A DNA stretch of 64,000 nt from Bathynomus jamesi (Eukaryota; Arthropoda; Malacostraca; Isopoda; Cirolanidae), in assembly GCA_023014485.1 (NCBI GenBank), contig JAJOZX010005518.1, positions 62,001-126,000 of the forward strand, read 5' to 3'. The notes below the pieces were generated by a model, which worked only from the letters and a program-made list of their open reading frames with translations, searched no databases and was not told where the DNA came from. Made by a program: the position numbers and the translations under genes. Below are positions 44,063-58,311 of the stretch, one piece after another. Position 1 is the first letter of the stretch; each line of letters starts with the position of its first letter.

Positions 44063-44449
44063 GCATTCCTCAGAATCCAGTTGGTCTTCAAAACTTGGAT
44101 TCACCACTCCAATGAAGTTAATACCCGTAGTTATGAATGAGTAAAGGTTGTGTATGATAGTATCCTACAGGTAGGTCTGGAAGGTTTGGGGGTTTTGAAG
44201 GAATCCAATCTGTTTGCAAGGAATGTATGTGTCTGTTGATGAAATCTGTTGTGATTCTTCCTTTAAAAGAAGAATTGGATGTTTGGAGTCGTATGTATAT
44301 ATTTATATACTGTACCGTACGTATGTGTGTAAATGTGTATTTTGTTATATGGTTTTATTTTTGGGTTTTGGATTAGGTTAATCAATTGGGCCGAGTAAAG
44401 ATCCTCAAACGTTGCATTTGAGACCCTTATATCAAGCCTTGTCTGTTTT

Positions 44450-45105
44450 ATGCCTATATGTCAAATAGGATTTGGAATAGGTTGGGCCTATATGTCAAAT
44501 AGGAATTGAAATAGTTTGGGCCTATATGTAAAATAGGACTTGGTATAGGTTGGGCCTATATGTCAAATAGGACTTGGAATAGGTTGGGCCTATATGTCAA
44601 ATAGGACTTGGTATAGGTTGGGCCTATATGTCAAATAGGACTTGGTATAGGTTGGGACTATATGTCAAATAGGACTTGGTATGCTTATATGTCAAATAGG
44701 AATTGGAATAGGTTGGGCCTATATGTCAAATAGGACTTGGAATAGGTTGGGCCTATATGTCAAATAGGACTTGGTTTAGGTTGGGCCTATATGTCAAATA
44801 GGACTTGGTATGCCTATATGTCAAATAGGATTTGGAATAGGTTGGGCCTATATGTCAAATAGGACTTGGTATGCCTATGTGTCAAATAGGATTTGGAATA
44901 GGTTGGGCCTATATGTCAAATAGGAATTGGAATAGGTTGGGCCTATATGTCAAATAGGACTTGGTATAGGTTGGGCCTATATGTCAAATAGGACTTGGAA
45001 TAGGTTGGGCCTATATGTCAAATAGGACTTGGAATAGGTTGGGCCTATATGTCAAATAGGACTTGGATGTGTGGGCCTATATGTCAAATAGGACTTGGAA
45101 TAGGG
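44450..45105. repeat. 34-bp minisatellite array, unit 6 (contracted)
   Basis: 656 bp, the shortest array; early monomers found in other units are missing after the first two. Confidence 0.95.
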
Positions 45106-47357
45106 TCACTAATAGGTGTTAGGTGGGTGTAGGTTTGAATTTGTGCAATTGCTTTAGGTCTTTGTGATGTTACAGTTCTGAGTCGAATTTTGTGATGTTA
45201 CAGTTCTGAGTCGAATTTTGTGATGTTAATGAGTCTTATGAGTAAGTTAAATTGCTGAAATAAATTTTATAACCTACACTACAGGTTCAATTATAGATTT
45301 AGTGTTTTAGTTAGGATAGGCCTTGAGTGTAAAGAGTAAGGCCTACTTTAAGAGGTAGGCCTATTATGTAATGTAAAGTTAGGTGGGCCTACTAAATATG
45401 CCTATTTGTTGGCCTACCAAGTAGGCTTATGTTTGGGCCTATTATTTTATAGGACCTTAAAAGAGTTAAGCCTGTTAAATTAGCAAGGCTTTGTTTTTGA
45501 GTTTGAAGAGTAGGACCTATTAAATAGGCTTAATGTTGTGGGCCTATTTTATAGGACCTAAATTGAGTTATGCTTGTTAAATGAACAAGCCTTTGTTTTC
45601 GGTTAGTGTAAAGGTAAAGGGATCGGTTCCCAGTTACATAGGCCACTAATGAAAAAACTATAGTGGGGTTATGGTTGAAATTGGGGTTAGGCCTAATGAG
45701 CTAAGCCTAGCCACTGCGTGTCAGTGTAATTTTAGAGGGTTTAGTTCCCCATACACAGGGCCACCATGTGAAAAACTATAGTGGATTATGATTGAAATTG
45801 GGGTTAGGCCTAATGAGCTAATCCTAGCCACTCTGTGTGTTTCAGTGTAAATTTTAGAGGGGTCAGTTCCCCATACACTGGGCCACCATATGAAAAAGCT
45901 ATAGTGGGGTTACGGTTGAAATTGGGGTTAGGCCTAATGAGCTAAGCCTAGCCACTGCGTGTCAGTGTAAATTTTAGAGGGGTTAGTTCACCACACGCAG
46001 GGCCACCATGTGAAAACACTATATAGGGCTATGGGTTGATTGCCTGTGCCCTCATCCGTTGGAAATTTCCAGCAGACTTCAGTGGAGGGTTACCGACAAA
46101 AGCCCTATGTTTTTTCGTTAGAGAGTTATGAATATGTAGGTCTTTAAAGGACCTCTTTATATTTAATTGTTTACGGTAATTTTTAGCGTCGGGATTTTAG
46201 ACGCCTATATGTTAATGAAAATGAAATTGCCTCACCTTAATTTTGCTGGGTCCTTGGTTTGCTTCGATGTAGGGCGTTACGATCATTTTCGGTGTAGGGC
46301 CGCCACGATGGAGTTACGCGACGAATTTACTTGAGGTAATTAATATAGGCAGTCACAATATAAACACTTTTAGGGATACGCCTATCCTGAAGTTTATCAT
46401 AAGGAATTCACTCAGAACTTTAGGGAAGACAAAAGCACACCCTCCCTGTTTAAAGCGTTCGCTGTAACATAAACAGCCCTGAGGCCACTCCTTTAATATA
46501 TCTTCATATTTCATTATAAATTGCTGATTTGACAAAGGTTGTTGACTCTTTCTCTTTTGTATTTTGCATGGGTTAGCAAATGGAAAATTTCGTTCACGTG
46601 AAATAAATGAAGGTTTCTCGTGGTTTACAGACCCGACGCCTACATACGGTTTCTATGTATGTATGGCAATCATTTCATTCCCATTAGGCTATGTCGCCAA
46701 TCCGGAGCCAATTTTGTATAGATATTTAATTCAATTAATTAATAATTTATATTTAATTATGAAATAAAGGTATCACATATGATACCATGTTGTAAGCGCG
46801 TATAGTTTTTCCATATATTGAGGGGGGGGGGAGAAAAATTTGTATGTTATAATCAAATTTTTGATAAACTGTGTTTTAAACCATGTGAAATGGATTGAAA
46901 AGAATGAAATAGGAATTTAGGAAGAGAGAGTTTACTCAAGACCTATTTAAATATAAAAGTTCAAACGGCCAACTTCTCAAGTTTAGTTAAAGTTATGTCA
47001 ATCAGTCCGACTCCCTTTAGGTATAGGAAATTTATGGAATTAAAGTAGTTATTAAGCATTTTAACTTTGCTCATTATGTGTGTAAATTTTATAAATGCTG
47101 GTTTACTGACGTGGTTTTGGAGTTTTGTCATGTTTTATTTTAACAATTTATGTTTTAAAGTGACTTCTACGTTGGTGAGTTAATTGAAATATACTGTACT
47201 TCCATGTTGTGTTGTTTGGTTTAAAGAGTTTGTACTGTATTCAAACCTCCTACCACTTCAGATTAGTCAATACCCGTAGTTTTAGTGGAGTAAATGTTAC
47301 TCCTCCACAGGTAGATCTGGAGGCTTGGGGCTTTGAATCCTGTACTGTTTTTGTGTT

Positions 47358-48102
47358 GTTTGGTCTCTGGCCATGGGAGGCCATAAAACCCTTGTAATAG
47401 TTTGGGTTGTGGCCAAGGTAGGCCACAAGACCCTTGTAATAGTTGGTCTGTGGCCAAGGGAGGCCACAAGACCCTTGTAATAGTTTGGTATGTGGCCAAG
47501 GGAGGCCACAAGACCCTTGTAATAGTTTATGTTGTGGCCAAGGTAGGCCAGAAGACCCTTGTAATAGTTTGGTCTGTGGCCAAGGGAGGCCAGAAGACCC
47601 TTGTAATAGTTTGGTATGTGGCCAAGGGAGGCCAGAAGACCCTGTAATAGTTTGGTCTGTGGCGAAGGGAGGCCAGAAGACCCTTGTAATAGTTTGGGCT
47701 GTGGCCAAGGGAGGCCACAAAACCCTTGTAATAGTTTGGTCTGTGGCCAAGGAAGGCCACAAGACCCTTGTATAGTTTGGCTGTGGCCAAGGGGAGGCCA
47801 CAGACCCTTGTAATAGTTTGTTCTGTGGCCAAGGAGGCCACAAGACCCTTGTAATAGGTTGGGTTGTGGCCAAGGGAGCCACAGACCCTTGTAATAGGTT
47901 GGCTATGGCCAAGTGAGGCCATCAGCCCCTTGATGAATATGTTGGGCTATGGCCAAGGTAGGCCAAGCCGTTTTGATGAATTTGTTCGGCTATGGCCAAG
48001 TAGGCCATCAGCCGTTTGATGAATTGTTGGGTATGGCCAAGGTAGGCCATCAGCCGTTTGATGAATTGTTGGGCTATGGCCAGGGTAGGCCATCAGCCCT
48101 TT
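47358..48102. repeat. 42-bp minisatellite array, unit 7
   Basis: Standard order, but scattered single-base deletions disturb the period and shift the open frames, consistent with consensus error. Confidence 0.94.
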
Positions 48103-48260
48103 AGAGTAGAGTAGTTTGTTTGTACGTGTCACTGTCTAACCATAAATTTTTGGCACAAAATTATGTGCACAGAATCAGAGCGCAGCAATAAAAGCTTTTA
48201 CTCTCCGATCCTTGGTTATGTTTTAGACAGGTTGTTGTGTTTGAGACACATGGAAAGAGT

Positions 48261-48262
<2 letters not shown>

Positions 48263-48307
<45 letters not shown>
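48263..48307. repeat. (GT)n microsatellite, unit 7
   Basis: About 22 GT dinucleotides. Confidence 0.95.
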
Positions 48308-48308
<1 letters not shown>

Positions 48309-48695
48309 GCATTCCTCAGAATCCAGTTGGTCTTCAAAACTTGGATTCCCACACTCCAATGAAGTTAATACCCGTAGTTATGAATGAGTAAAGGTTGTGT
48401 ATGATAGTATCCTACAGGTAGGTCTGGAAGGTTTGGGGGTTTTGAAGGAATCCAATCTGTTTGCAAGGAATGTATGTGTCTGTTGATGAAATCTGTTGTG
48501 ATTCTTCCTTTAAAAGAAGAATTGGATGTTTGGAGTCGTATGTATATATTTATATACTGTACCGTACGTATGTGTGTAAATGTGTATTTTGTTATAGGGT
48601 TTTATTTTTGGGTTTTGGATTAGGTTAATCAATTGGCCGAGTAAAGATCCTCAAACGTTGCATTTGAGACCCTTATATCAAGCCTTGTCTGTTTT

Positions 48696-49572
48696 ATGCC
48701 TATATGTCAAATAGGATTTGGAATAGGTTGGGCCTATATGTCAAATAGGACTTGGAATAGGTTGGACCTATATGTCAAATAGGACTTGGAATAGGTTTGG
48801 GCCTATATGTCAAATAGGATTTGGAATAGGTTGGGCCTATATGTCAAATAGGCTTGGTATGCCTATATGTAAATAGGAATTGAAATAGTTTGGCCTATAT
48901 GTCAAATAGGACTTGGTATAGGTTGGGCCTATATGTCAAATAGGACTTGGATAGGTTGGGCCTATATGTCAAATAGTCTTGGTATAGGTTGGGCCTATAT
49001 GTCAAATAGGACTTGGTATAGGTTGGGCCATATTCAAATAGGACTTGGTATGCTTATATGTCAAATAGGAATTGGAATAGGTTGGGCCTATATGTCAAAT
49101 AGGACTTGGAATAGGTTGGGCCTATATGTCAAATAGGACTTGGAATAGGTTGGGCCTATATGTCAAATAGGACTTGGTATGCCTATATGTCAAATAGGAT
49201 TTGGAATAGGTTGGGCCTATATGTCAAATAGGACTTGGTATGCCTATGTGTCAAATAGGATTGGAATAGGTTGGCCTATATGTCAAATAGGAATTGGAAT
49301 AGGTTGGGCCTATATGTCAAATAGGACTTGGTATAGGTTGGGCCTATATGTCAAATAGGACTTGGAATAGGTTGGGCATATGTCAAATAGGACTTGGAAT
49401 AGGTTGGGCCTATATGTCAAATAGGACTTGGTATAGGTTGGGCCTATATGTCAAATAGGACTTGGAATAGGTTGGGCCTATATGTCAAATAGGACTTGGA
49501 ATAGGTTGGGCCTATATGTCAAATGGACTTGGAATAGGTGGGCCTATATGTCAAATAGGACTTGGAATAGGG
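48696..49572. repeat. 34-bp minisatellite array, unit 7
   Basis: 877 bp with monomer order as in unit 4 and several one-base losses. Confidence 0.95.
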
Positions 49573-51823
49573 TCACTAATAGGTGTTAGGTGGGTGTAGG
49601 TTTGAATTTGTGCAATTGCTTTAGGTCTTTGTGATGTTACAGTTCTGAGTCGAATTTTGTGATGTTACAGTTCTGAGTCGAATTTTGTGATGTTAATGAG
49701 TCTTATGAGTAAGTTAAATTGCGAAATAAATTTTATAACCTACACTACAGGTTCAATTATAGATTTAGTGTTTTTAGTTAGGATAGGCCTTGAGTGTAAA
49801 GAGTAAGGCCTACTTTAAGAGGTAGGCCTATTATGTAATGTAAAGTTAGGTGGGCCTACTAAATATGCCTATTTGTTGGGCCTACCAAGTAGGCTTATGT
49901 TTGGGCCTATTATTTTATAGGACCTTAAAGAGTTAAGCCTGTTAAATTAGCAAGGCTTTGTTTTGAGTTTGAAGAGTAGGACCTATTAAATAGGCTTAAT
50001 GTTGTGGGCCTATTTTATAGGACCTAAATTGAGTTATGCTTGTTAAATGAACAAGCCTTTGTTTTCGGTTAGTGTAAAGGTAAAGGGATCGGTTCCCAGT
50101 TACATAGGCCACTATATGAAAAAACTATAGTGGGGTTATGGTTGAAATTGGGGTTAGGCCTAATGAGCTAAGCCTAGCCACTGCGTGTCAGTGTAAATTT
50201 TAGAGGGTTAGTTCCCCATACACAGGGCCACCATGTGAAAAAAACTATAGTGGATTATGATTGAAATTGGGGTTAGGCCTAATGAGCTAATCCTAGCCAC
50301 TGTGTGTGTTTCAGTGTAAATTTTAGAGGGGTCAGTTCCCCATACACAGGGCCACCATATGAAAAAGCTATAGTGGGGTTACGGTTGAAATTGGGGTTAG
50401 GCCTAATGAGCTAAGCCTAGCCACTGCGTGTCAGTGTAAATTTTAGAGGGGTTAGTTCCCCACACGCAGGCCACCATGTGAAAAAACTATATAGGGCTAT
50501 GGGTTGATTGCCTGTGCCCTCATCGTTGGAAATTTCCAGCAGACTTCAGTGGAGGGTTACCGACAAAAGCCCTATGTTTTTTCGTTAGAGAGTTATGAAT
50601 ATGTAGGTCTTTAAAGGACCTCTTTATATTTAATTGTTTACGGTAATTTTTAGCGTCGGGATTTTAGACGCCTATATGTTAATGAAAATGAAATTGCCTC
50701 ACCTTAATTTTGCTGGGTCCTTGGTTTGCTTCGATGTAGGGCGTTACGATCATTTTCGGTGTAGGGCCGCCACGATGGAGTTACGCGACGAATTTACTTG
50801 AGGTAATTAATATAGGCAGTCACAATATAAACACTTTTAGGGATACGCCTATCCTGAAGTTTATCATAAGGAATTCACTCAGAACTTTAGGGAAGACAAA
50901 AGCACACCCCCCTGTTTAAAGCGTTCGCTGTAACATAAACAGCCCTGAGGCCACTCCTTAATATATCTTCATATTTCATTATAAATTGCTGATTTGACAA
51001 AGGTTGTTGACTCTTTCTCTTTGTATTTTGCATGGGTTAGCAAATGGAAAATTTCGTTCACGTGAAATAATGAAGGTTTCTCGTGGTTATACAGACCCGA
51101 CGCCTACATACGGTTTTCTATGTATGTATGGCAATCATTTCATTCCCATTAGGCTATGTCGCCAATCCCGAGCCAATTTTGTATAGATATTTAATTCAAT
51201 TAATTAATAATTTATATTTAATTATGAAATAAAGGTATCACATATGATACCATGTTGTAAGCGCGTATAGTTTTTCCATATATTGAGGGGGGGGGGAGAA
51301 AAATTTGTATGTTATAATCAAATTTTTGATAAACTGTGTTTTAAACCATGTGAAATGGATTGAAAAGAATGAAATAGGAATTTAGGAAGAGAGAGTTTAC
51401 TCAAGACCTATTTAAATATAAAAGTTCAAGAGGCCAACTTCTCAAGTTTAGTTAAAGTTATGTCAATCAGTTCGACTCCCTTTAGGTATAGGAAATTTAT
51501 GGAATTAAAGTAGTTATTAAGCATTTTAACTTTGCTCATTATGTGTGTAAATTTTATAAATGCTGGTTTACTGACGTGGTTTTGAGTTTTGTCATGTTTT
51601 ATTTTGTTAACAATTTATGTTTTAAAGTGACTTCTACGTTGGTGAGTTAATTGAAATACTGTACTTCCATGTTGTGTTGTTTGGTTTAAAGAGTTTGTAC
51701 TGTATTCAAACCTCCTACCACTTCAGATTAGTCAATACCCGTAGTTTTAGTGGAGTAAATGTTACTCCTCCACAGGTAGATCTGGAGGGCTTGGGGCTTT
51801 GAATCCTGTACTGTTTTTGTGTT

Positions 51824-52580
51824 GTTTGGTCTCTGGCCATGGGAGGCCATAAAAACCCTTGTAATAGTTTGGGTTGTGGCCAAGGTAGGCCACAAGACCC
51901 TTGTAATAGTTTGGTCTGTGGCCAAGGGAGGCCACAAGACCTTGTAATAGTTTGGTATGTGGCCAAGGGAGGCCACAAGACCCTTGTAATAGTTTATGTT
52001 GTGGCCAAGGTAGGCCAGAAGACCTTGTAATAGTTTTGGTCTGTGGCCAAGGGAGGCCAGAAGACCCTTGTAATAGTTTGGTATGTGGCCAAGGGAGGCC
52101 AGAAGACCCTGTAATAGTTTGGTCTGTGGCCAAGGGAGGCCAGAAGACCCTTGTAATAGTTTGGGCTGTGGCCAAGGGAGGCCACAAAACCCTTGTAATA
52201 GTTTGGTCTGTGGCCAAGGAAGGCCACAAGACCCTTGTAATAGTTTGGGCTGTGGCCAAGGGGAGGCCACAGGACCCTTGTAATAGTTTGGTTCTGTGGC
52301 CAAGGAAGGCCACAAGACCTTGTAATAGTTGGGTTGTGGCCAAGGGGAGGCCACAAGACCCTTGTAATAGGTTGGGCTATGGCCAAGTGAGGCCATCAGC
52401 CCCTTGATGAATATGTTGGGCTATGGCCAAGGTAGGCCAAGCCGTTTTGATGAATTTGTTGGCCATGGCCAAGGTAGGCCATCAGCCGTTTTGATGAATT
52501 GTTGGGCTATGGCCAAGGGTAGGCCATCAGCCGTTTGATGAATTGTTGGGCTATGGCCAAGGGTAGGCCATCAGCCCTTT
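51824..52580. repeat. 42-bp minisatellite array, unit 8
   Basis: Standard order with scattered single-base indels. Confidence 0.94.
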
Positions 52581-52740
52581 AGAGTAGAGTAGTTTGTTTG
52601 TACGTGTCACTGTCTAACCATATAATTTTTGGCACAAAATTATGTGCACAGAATCAGAGCGCAGCAATAAAAGCTTTACTCTCCGATCATTGGTTATGTT
52701 TAGACAGGTTGGTGTGTTTGAGACACATGGAAAGAGTAGA

Positions 52741-52782
52741 GTGGTGTGTGGTGTGTGTGTGTGTGTGTGGGTGTGTGTGTGT
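52741..52782. repeat. (GT)n microsatellite, unit 8
   Basis: GT tract interrupted three times by GG. Confidence 0.93.
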
Positions 52783-53163
52783 TGCATTCCTCAGAATCCA
52801 GTTGTCTTCAAACTTGGATTCACCACTCCAATGAAGTTAATACCCGTAGTTATGAATGAGTAAAGTTGTGTATGATAGTATCCTACAGGTAGGTCTGGAA
52901 GGTTTGGGGTTTTGAAGAATCCAATCTGTTTGCAAGGAATGTATGTGTCTGTTGATGAAATCTGTTGTGATTCTTCCTTTAAAAGAAGAATTGGATGTTT
53001 GGAGTCGTATGTATATATTTATATACTGTACCGTACGTATGTGTTTAAATGTGTATTTTTGTTATAGGGTTTTATTTTTGGGTTTGGATTAGGTAATCAA
53101 TTGGGCCAGTAAAGATCCTCAAACGTTGCATTTGAGACCCTTATATCAAGCCTTGTCTGTTTT

Positions 53164-54043
53164 ATGCCTATATGTCAAATAGGATTTGGAATAGGTTGGG
53201 CCTATATGTCAAATAGGACTTGGAATAGGTTGGACCTATATGTCAAATAGGACTTGGAATAGGTTTGGGCCTATATGTCAAATAGATTTGGAATAGGTTG
53301 GGCCTATATGTCAAATAGGACTTGGTATGCCTATATGTAAAATGGAATTGAAATAGTTTGGGCCTATATGTCAAATAGGACTTGGTATAGGTGGGCCTAT
53401 ATGTAAATAGGACTTGGAATAGGTTGGGCCTATATGTCAAATAGGACTTGGTATAGGTTTGGCCTATATGTCAAATAGGACTTGGTATAGGTTGGGCTAT
53501 ATGTCAAATAGGACTTGGTATGCTTATATGTCAAATAGGAATTGGAATAGGTTGGGCCTATATGTCAAATAGGACTTGGAATAGTTAGCCTTATATGTCA
53601 AATAGGACTTGGAATAGGTTGGGCATATGTCAATAGGACTTGGTATGCCTATATGTCAAATAGGATTTGGAATAGGTTGGGCCTATATGTCAAATAGGAC
53701 TTGGAATAGGTTGGGCCTATATGTCAAATAGGACTTGGTATAGGTTGGCCTATATGTCAAATGGACTTGGAATAGGTTGGGCCTAATGTCAAATAGGACT
53801 TGGATAGGTTGGCCTATATGTCAAATAGGACTTGGAATAGGTTGGGCCTATATGTCAAATAGGACTTGGAATAGGTTGGGCCTATATGTCAAATAGGACT
53901 TGGAGTAGGTTGGGCTACTATGTCAAATAGGACTTGAATAGGTTGGCCTATATGTCAAATAGGACTTGGAATAGGTTGGCCTATATGTCAAATAGGACTT
54001 GGAATAGGTTGGGCCTATATGTCAAATAGGACTTGGAATAGGG
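53164..54043. repeat. 34-bp minisatellite array, unit 8
   Basis: 880 bp, dense in one-base losses; the second half has a run of plain ACTTGGAATAGG monomers and lacks some short forms. Confidence 0.94.
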
Positions 54044-56290
54044 TCACTAATAGGTGTTAGGTGGGTGTAGGTTTGAATTTGTGCAATTGCTTTAGGTCTT
54101 TGTGATGTTACAGTTCTGAGTCGAATTTTGTGATGTTACAGTTCTGAGTCGAATTTTGTGATGTTAATGAGTCTTATGAGTAAGTTAAATTGCTGAAATA
54201 AATTTTATAACCTACACTACAGGTTCAATTATAGATTTAGTGTTTTAGTTAGGATAGGCCTTGAGTGTAAAGAGTAAGGCTACTTTAAGAGGTAGGCCTA
54301 TTATGTAATGTAAAGTTAGGTGGGCCTACTAAATATGCCTATTTGTTGGGCCTACAAGTAGGCTTATGTTTGGGCCTATTATTTTATAGGACCTTAAAAG
54401 AGTTAAGCCTGTTAAATTAGCAAGGCTTTGTTTTGAGTTTGAAGAGTAGGACCTATTAAATAGGCTTAATGTTGTGGGCCTATTTTATAGGACCTAAATT
54501 GAGTTATGCTTGTTAAATGAACAAGCCTTTGTTTTCGGTTAGTGTAAAGGTAAAGGGATCGGTTCCAGTTACATAGGCCACTATATGAAAAAACTATAGG
54601 GTTATGGTTGAAATTGGGGTTAGGCCTAATGAGCTAAGCCTAGCCACTGGTGTCAGTGTAAATTTTAGAGGGTTAGTTCCCCATACACAGGGCCACCATG
54701 TGAAAAAAACTATAGTGATTATGATTGAAATTGGGGTTAGGCCTAATGAGCTAATCCTAGCCACTCTGTGTGTTTCAGTGTAAATTTAGAGGGGTTAGTT
54801 CCCCATACACAGGGCCACCATATGAAAAAACTATAGTGGGGTTACGGTTGAAATTGGGGTTAGGCCTAATGAGCTAAGCCTAGCCACTGCGTGTCAGTGT
54901 AAATTTTAGAGGGGTTAGTTCCCCACACGCAGGGCCACCATGTGAAAAAACTATATAGGGCTATGGGTTGATTGCCTGTGCCCTCATCCGTTGGAAATTT
55001 CCAGCAGACTTCAGTGGAGGGTTACCGACAAAAGCCCTATGTTTTTTCGTTAGAGAGTTATGAATATGTAGGTCTTTAAAGGACCTCTTTATATTTAATT
55101 GTTTACGGTAATTTTTAGCGTCGGGATTTTAGACGCCTATATGTTAATGAAAATGAAATTGCCTCACCTTAATTTTGCTGGGTCCTTGGTTTGCTTCGAT
55201 GTAGGGCGTTACGATCATTTTCGGTGTAGGGCCGCCACGATGGAGTTACGCGACGAATTTACTTGAGGTAATTAATATAGGCAGTCACAATATAAACACT
55301 TTTAGGGATACGCCTATCCTGAAGTTTATCATAAGGAATTCACTCAGAACTTTAGGGAAGACAAAAGCACACCCTCCCTGTTTAAAGCGTTCGCTGTAAC
55401 ATAAACAGCCCTGAGGCCACTCCTTTAATATATCTTCATATTTCATTATAAATTGCTGATTTGACAAAGGTTGTTGACTCTTTCTCTTTGTATTTTGCAT
55501 GGGTTAGCAAATGGAAAATTTCGTTCACGTGAAATAAATGAAGGTTTCTCGTGGTTATACAGACCCGACGCCTACATACGGTTTCTATGTATGTATGGCA
55601 ATCATTTCATTCCCATTAGGCTATGTCGCCAATCCCGAGCCAATTTTGTATAGATATTTAATTCAATTAATTAATAATTTATATTTAATTATGAAATAAA
55701 GGTATCACATATGATACCATTGTAAGCGCGTATAGTTTTCCATATACTGGGGGGGGGCGGAGAAAAATTTGTATGTTATAATCAAATTTTGATAAACTGT
55801 GTTTTAAACCATGTGAAATGGATTGAAAAGAATGAAATAGGAATTTAGGAAGAGAGAGTTTACTCAAGACCTATTTAAATATAAAAGTTCAAGAGGCCAA
55901 CTTCTCAAGTTTAGTTAAAGTTATGTCAATCAGTTCGACTCCCTTTAGGTATAGGAAATTTATGGAATTAAAGTAAAGTTATTAAGCATTTTAACTTTGC
56001 TCATTATGTGTGTAAATTTTATAAATGCTGGTTTACTGACGTGGTTTTGGAGTTTTGTCATGTTTTATTTTGTTAACAATTTATGTTTTAAAGTGACTTC
56101 TACGTTGGTGAGTTAATTGAAATATACTGTACTTCCATGTTGTGTTGTTTGGTTTAAAGAGTTTGTACTGTATTCAAACCTCCTACCACTTCAGATAGTC
56201 AATACCCGTAGTTTTAGTGGAGTAAATGTTACTCCTCCACAGGTAGATCTGGAGGGCTTGGGGCTTTGAATCCTGTACTGTTTTTGTGTT

Positions 56291-57047
56291 GTTTGGTCTC
56301 TGGCCATGGGAGGCCATAAAACCCTTGTAATAGTTTGGGTTGTGGCCAAGGTAGGCCACAAGACCCTTGTAATAGTTTGGTCTGTGGCAAGGGAGGCCAC
56401 AAGACCCTTGTAATAGTTTGGTCTGTGGCCAAGGGAGGCCACAAGACCCTTGTAATAGTTTAGGTTGTGGCCAAGGTAGGCCAGAAGACCCTTGTAATAG
56501 TTTGGTCTGTGGCCAAGGGAGGCCAGAAGACCCTTGTAATAGTTTGGTCTGTGGCCAAGGGAGGCCAGAAGACCCTTGTAATAGTTTGGTCTGTGGCCAA
56601 GGGAGGCCAGAAGACCCTTGTAATAGTTTGGGCTGTGGCCAAGGGGAGGCCACAAAACCCTTGTAATATTTGGTCTGTGGCCAAGGAAGGCCACAAGACC
56701 CTTGTAATAGTTTGGGCTGTGGCCAAGGGGAGGCCACAGGACCCTTGTAATAGTTTGGTCTGTGGCCAAGGAAGGCCACAAGACCCTTGTAATAGTTTGG
56801 GTTGTGGCCAAGGGGAGGCCACAAGACCTTGTAATAGGTTGGGCTATGGCCAAGTGAGGCCATCAGCCCCTTGATGAATATGTTGGGCTATGGCCAAGGT
56901 AGGCCAAGCCGTTTTGATGAATTTGTTCGGCTATGGCCAAGGTAGGCCATCAGCCGTTTGATGAATTGTTGGGCTATGGCCAAGGGTAGGCCATCAGCCG
57001 TTTGATGAATTGTTGGGCTATGGCCAAGGGTAGGCCATCAGCCCTTT
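56291..57047. repeat. 42-bp minisatellite array, unit 9
   Basis: Standard array with monomer variants matching units 2-3. Confidence 0.95.
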
Positions 57048-57207
57048 AGAGTAGAGTAGTTTGTTTGTACGTGTCACTGTCTAACCATATAATTTTGGCA
57101 CAAAATTATGTGCACAGAATCAGAGCGCAGCAATAAAAGCTTTTACTCTCCGATCCTTGGTTATGTTTAGACAGGTTGTTGTGTTTGAGACACATGGAAA
57201 GAGTAGA

Positions 57208-57211
57208 GTGT

Positions 57212-57249
<38 letters not shown>
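57208..57249. repeat. (GT)n microsatellite, unit 9
   Basis: GT tract with one GG interruption at the start. Confidence 0.94.
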
Positions 57250-57636
57250 GCATTCCTCAGAATCCAGTTGGTCTTCAAAACTTGGATTCACCACTCCAAT
57301 GAAGTTAATACCCGTAGTTATGAATGAGTAAAGGTTGTGTATGATAGTATCCTACAGGTAGGTCTGGAAGGTTTGGGGGTTTTGAAGGAATCCAATCTGT
57401 TTGCAAGGAATGTATGTGTCTGTTGATGAAATCTGTTGTGATTCTTCCTTTAAAAGAAGAATTGGATGTTTGAGTCGTATGTATATATTTATATACTGTA
57501 CCGTACGTATGTGTGTAAATGTGTATTTTGTTATAGGGTTTTATTTTTGGGTTTTGGATTAGGTTAATCAATTTGGCCGAGTAAAGATCCTCAAACGTTT
57601 GCATTGAGACCCTTATATCAAGCCTTGTCTGTTTTT

Positions 57637-58311
57637 ATGCCTATATGTCAAATAGGATTTGGAATAGGTTGGGCCTATATGTCAAATAGGACTTGGTATG
57701 CCTATATGTCAAATAGGAATTGAAATAGTTTGGGCCTATATGTCAAATAGGACTGGTATAGGTTGGGCCTATATGTCAAATAGGACTTGGAATAGGTTGG
57801 GCCTATATGTCAAATAGGACTTGTATAGGTTGGGCCTATATGTCAAATAGGATTGGTATAGGTTGGGACTATATGTCAAATAGGACTTGGTATGCCTTAT
57901 ATGTCAAATAGGAACTTGGAATAGGTTGGGCCTATATGTCAAATAGGACTTGGAATAGGTTGGGCCTATATGTCAAATAGGACTTGGTTAGGTGGGCCTA
58001 TGTCAAATAGGACTTGGTATGCCTATATGTCAAATAGGATTGGAATAGGTTGGGCCTATATGTCAAATAGGACTTGGTATGCCTATGTGTCAAATAGGAT
58101 TTGGAATAGGTTGGGCCTATATGTCAAATAGGATTGGAATAGGTTGGGCCTATGTCAAATAGGACTTGGTATAGGTTGGGCCTATATGTCAAATAGGACT
58201 TGGAATAGTTGGGCCTATATGTCAAATAGGACTTGGAATAGGTTGGGCCTATATGTCAAATAGGACTTGGAATAGGTTGGGCCTATATGTCAAATAGGAC
58301 TTGGAATAGGG
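57637..58311. repeat. 34-bp minisatellite array, unit 9 (contracted)
   Basis: 675 bp. Like unit 6 it lacks a block of early monomers, and it contains TTGGGACTATATG as in unit 6. Confidence 0.94.

Larger units (their letters stand above)
41755..46022. repeat. Macrosatellite unit 6
   Basis: The short ORF is intact (42085-42246). It shares CCTCATTCGTTGG and CACGATAGAGTT with the start of unit 11. It is shorter because the 34-bp array is reduced to about 656 bp. Confidence 0.95.
46023..50490. repeat. Macrosatellite unit 7
   Basis: The short ORF is intact (46353-46514). It carries TTCAAACGGCCAACTTCTC and CAATCAGTCCGACTCCC, shared only with unit 10. Many one-base losses cluster at about 47630-48090 and 48850-49540. 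Confidence 0.95.
50491..54954. repeat. Macrosatellite unit 8
   Basis: Standard layout with subfamily-two markers (TATATTGAGGGG). The short ORF region (about 50831-50988) is broken by one-base losses (CACACCCCCCTG and CTCCTTAATATA). The GT tract is interrupted. Confidence 0.95.
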
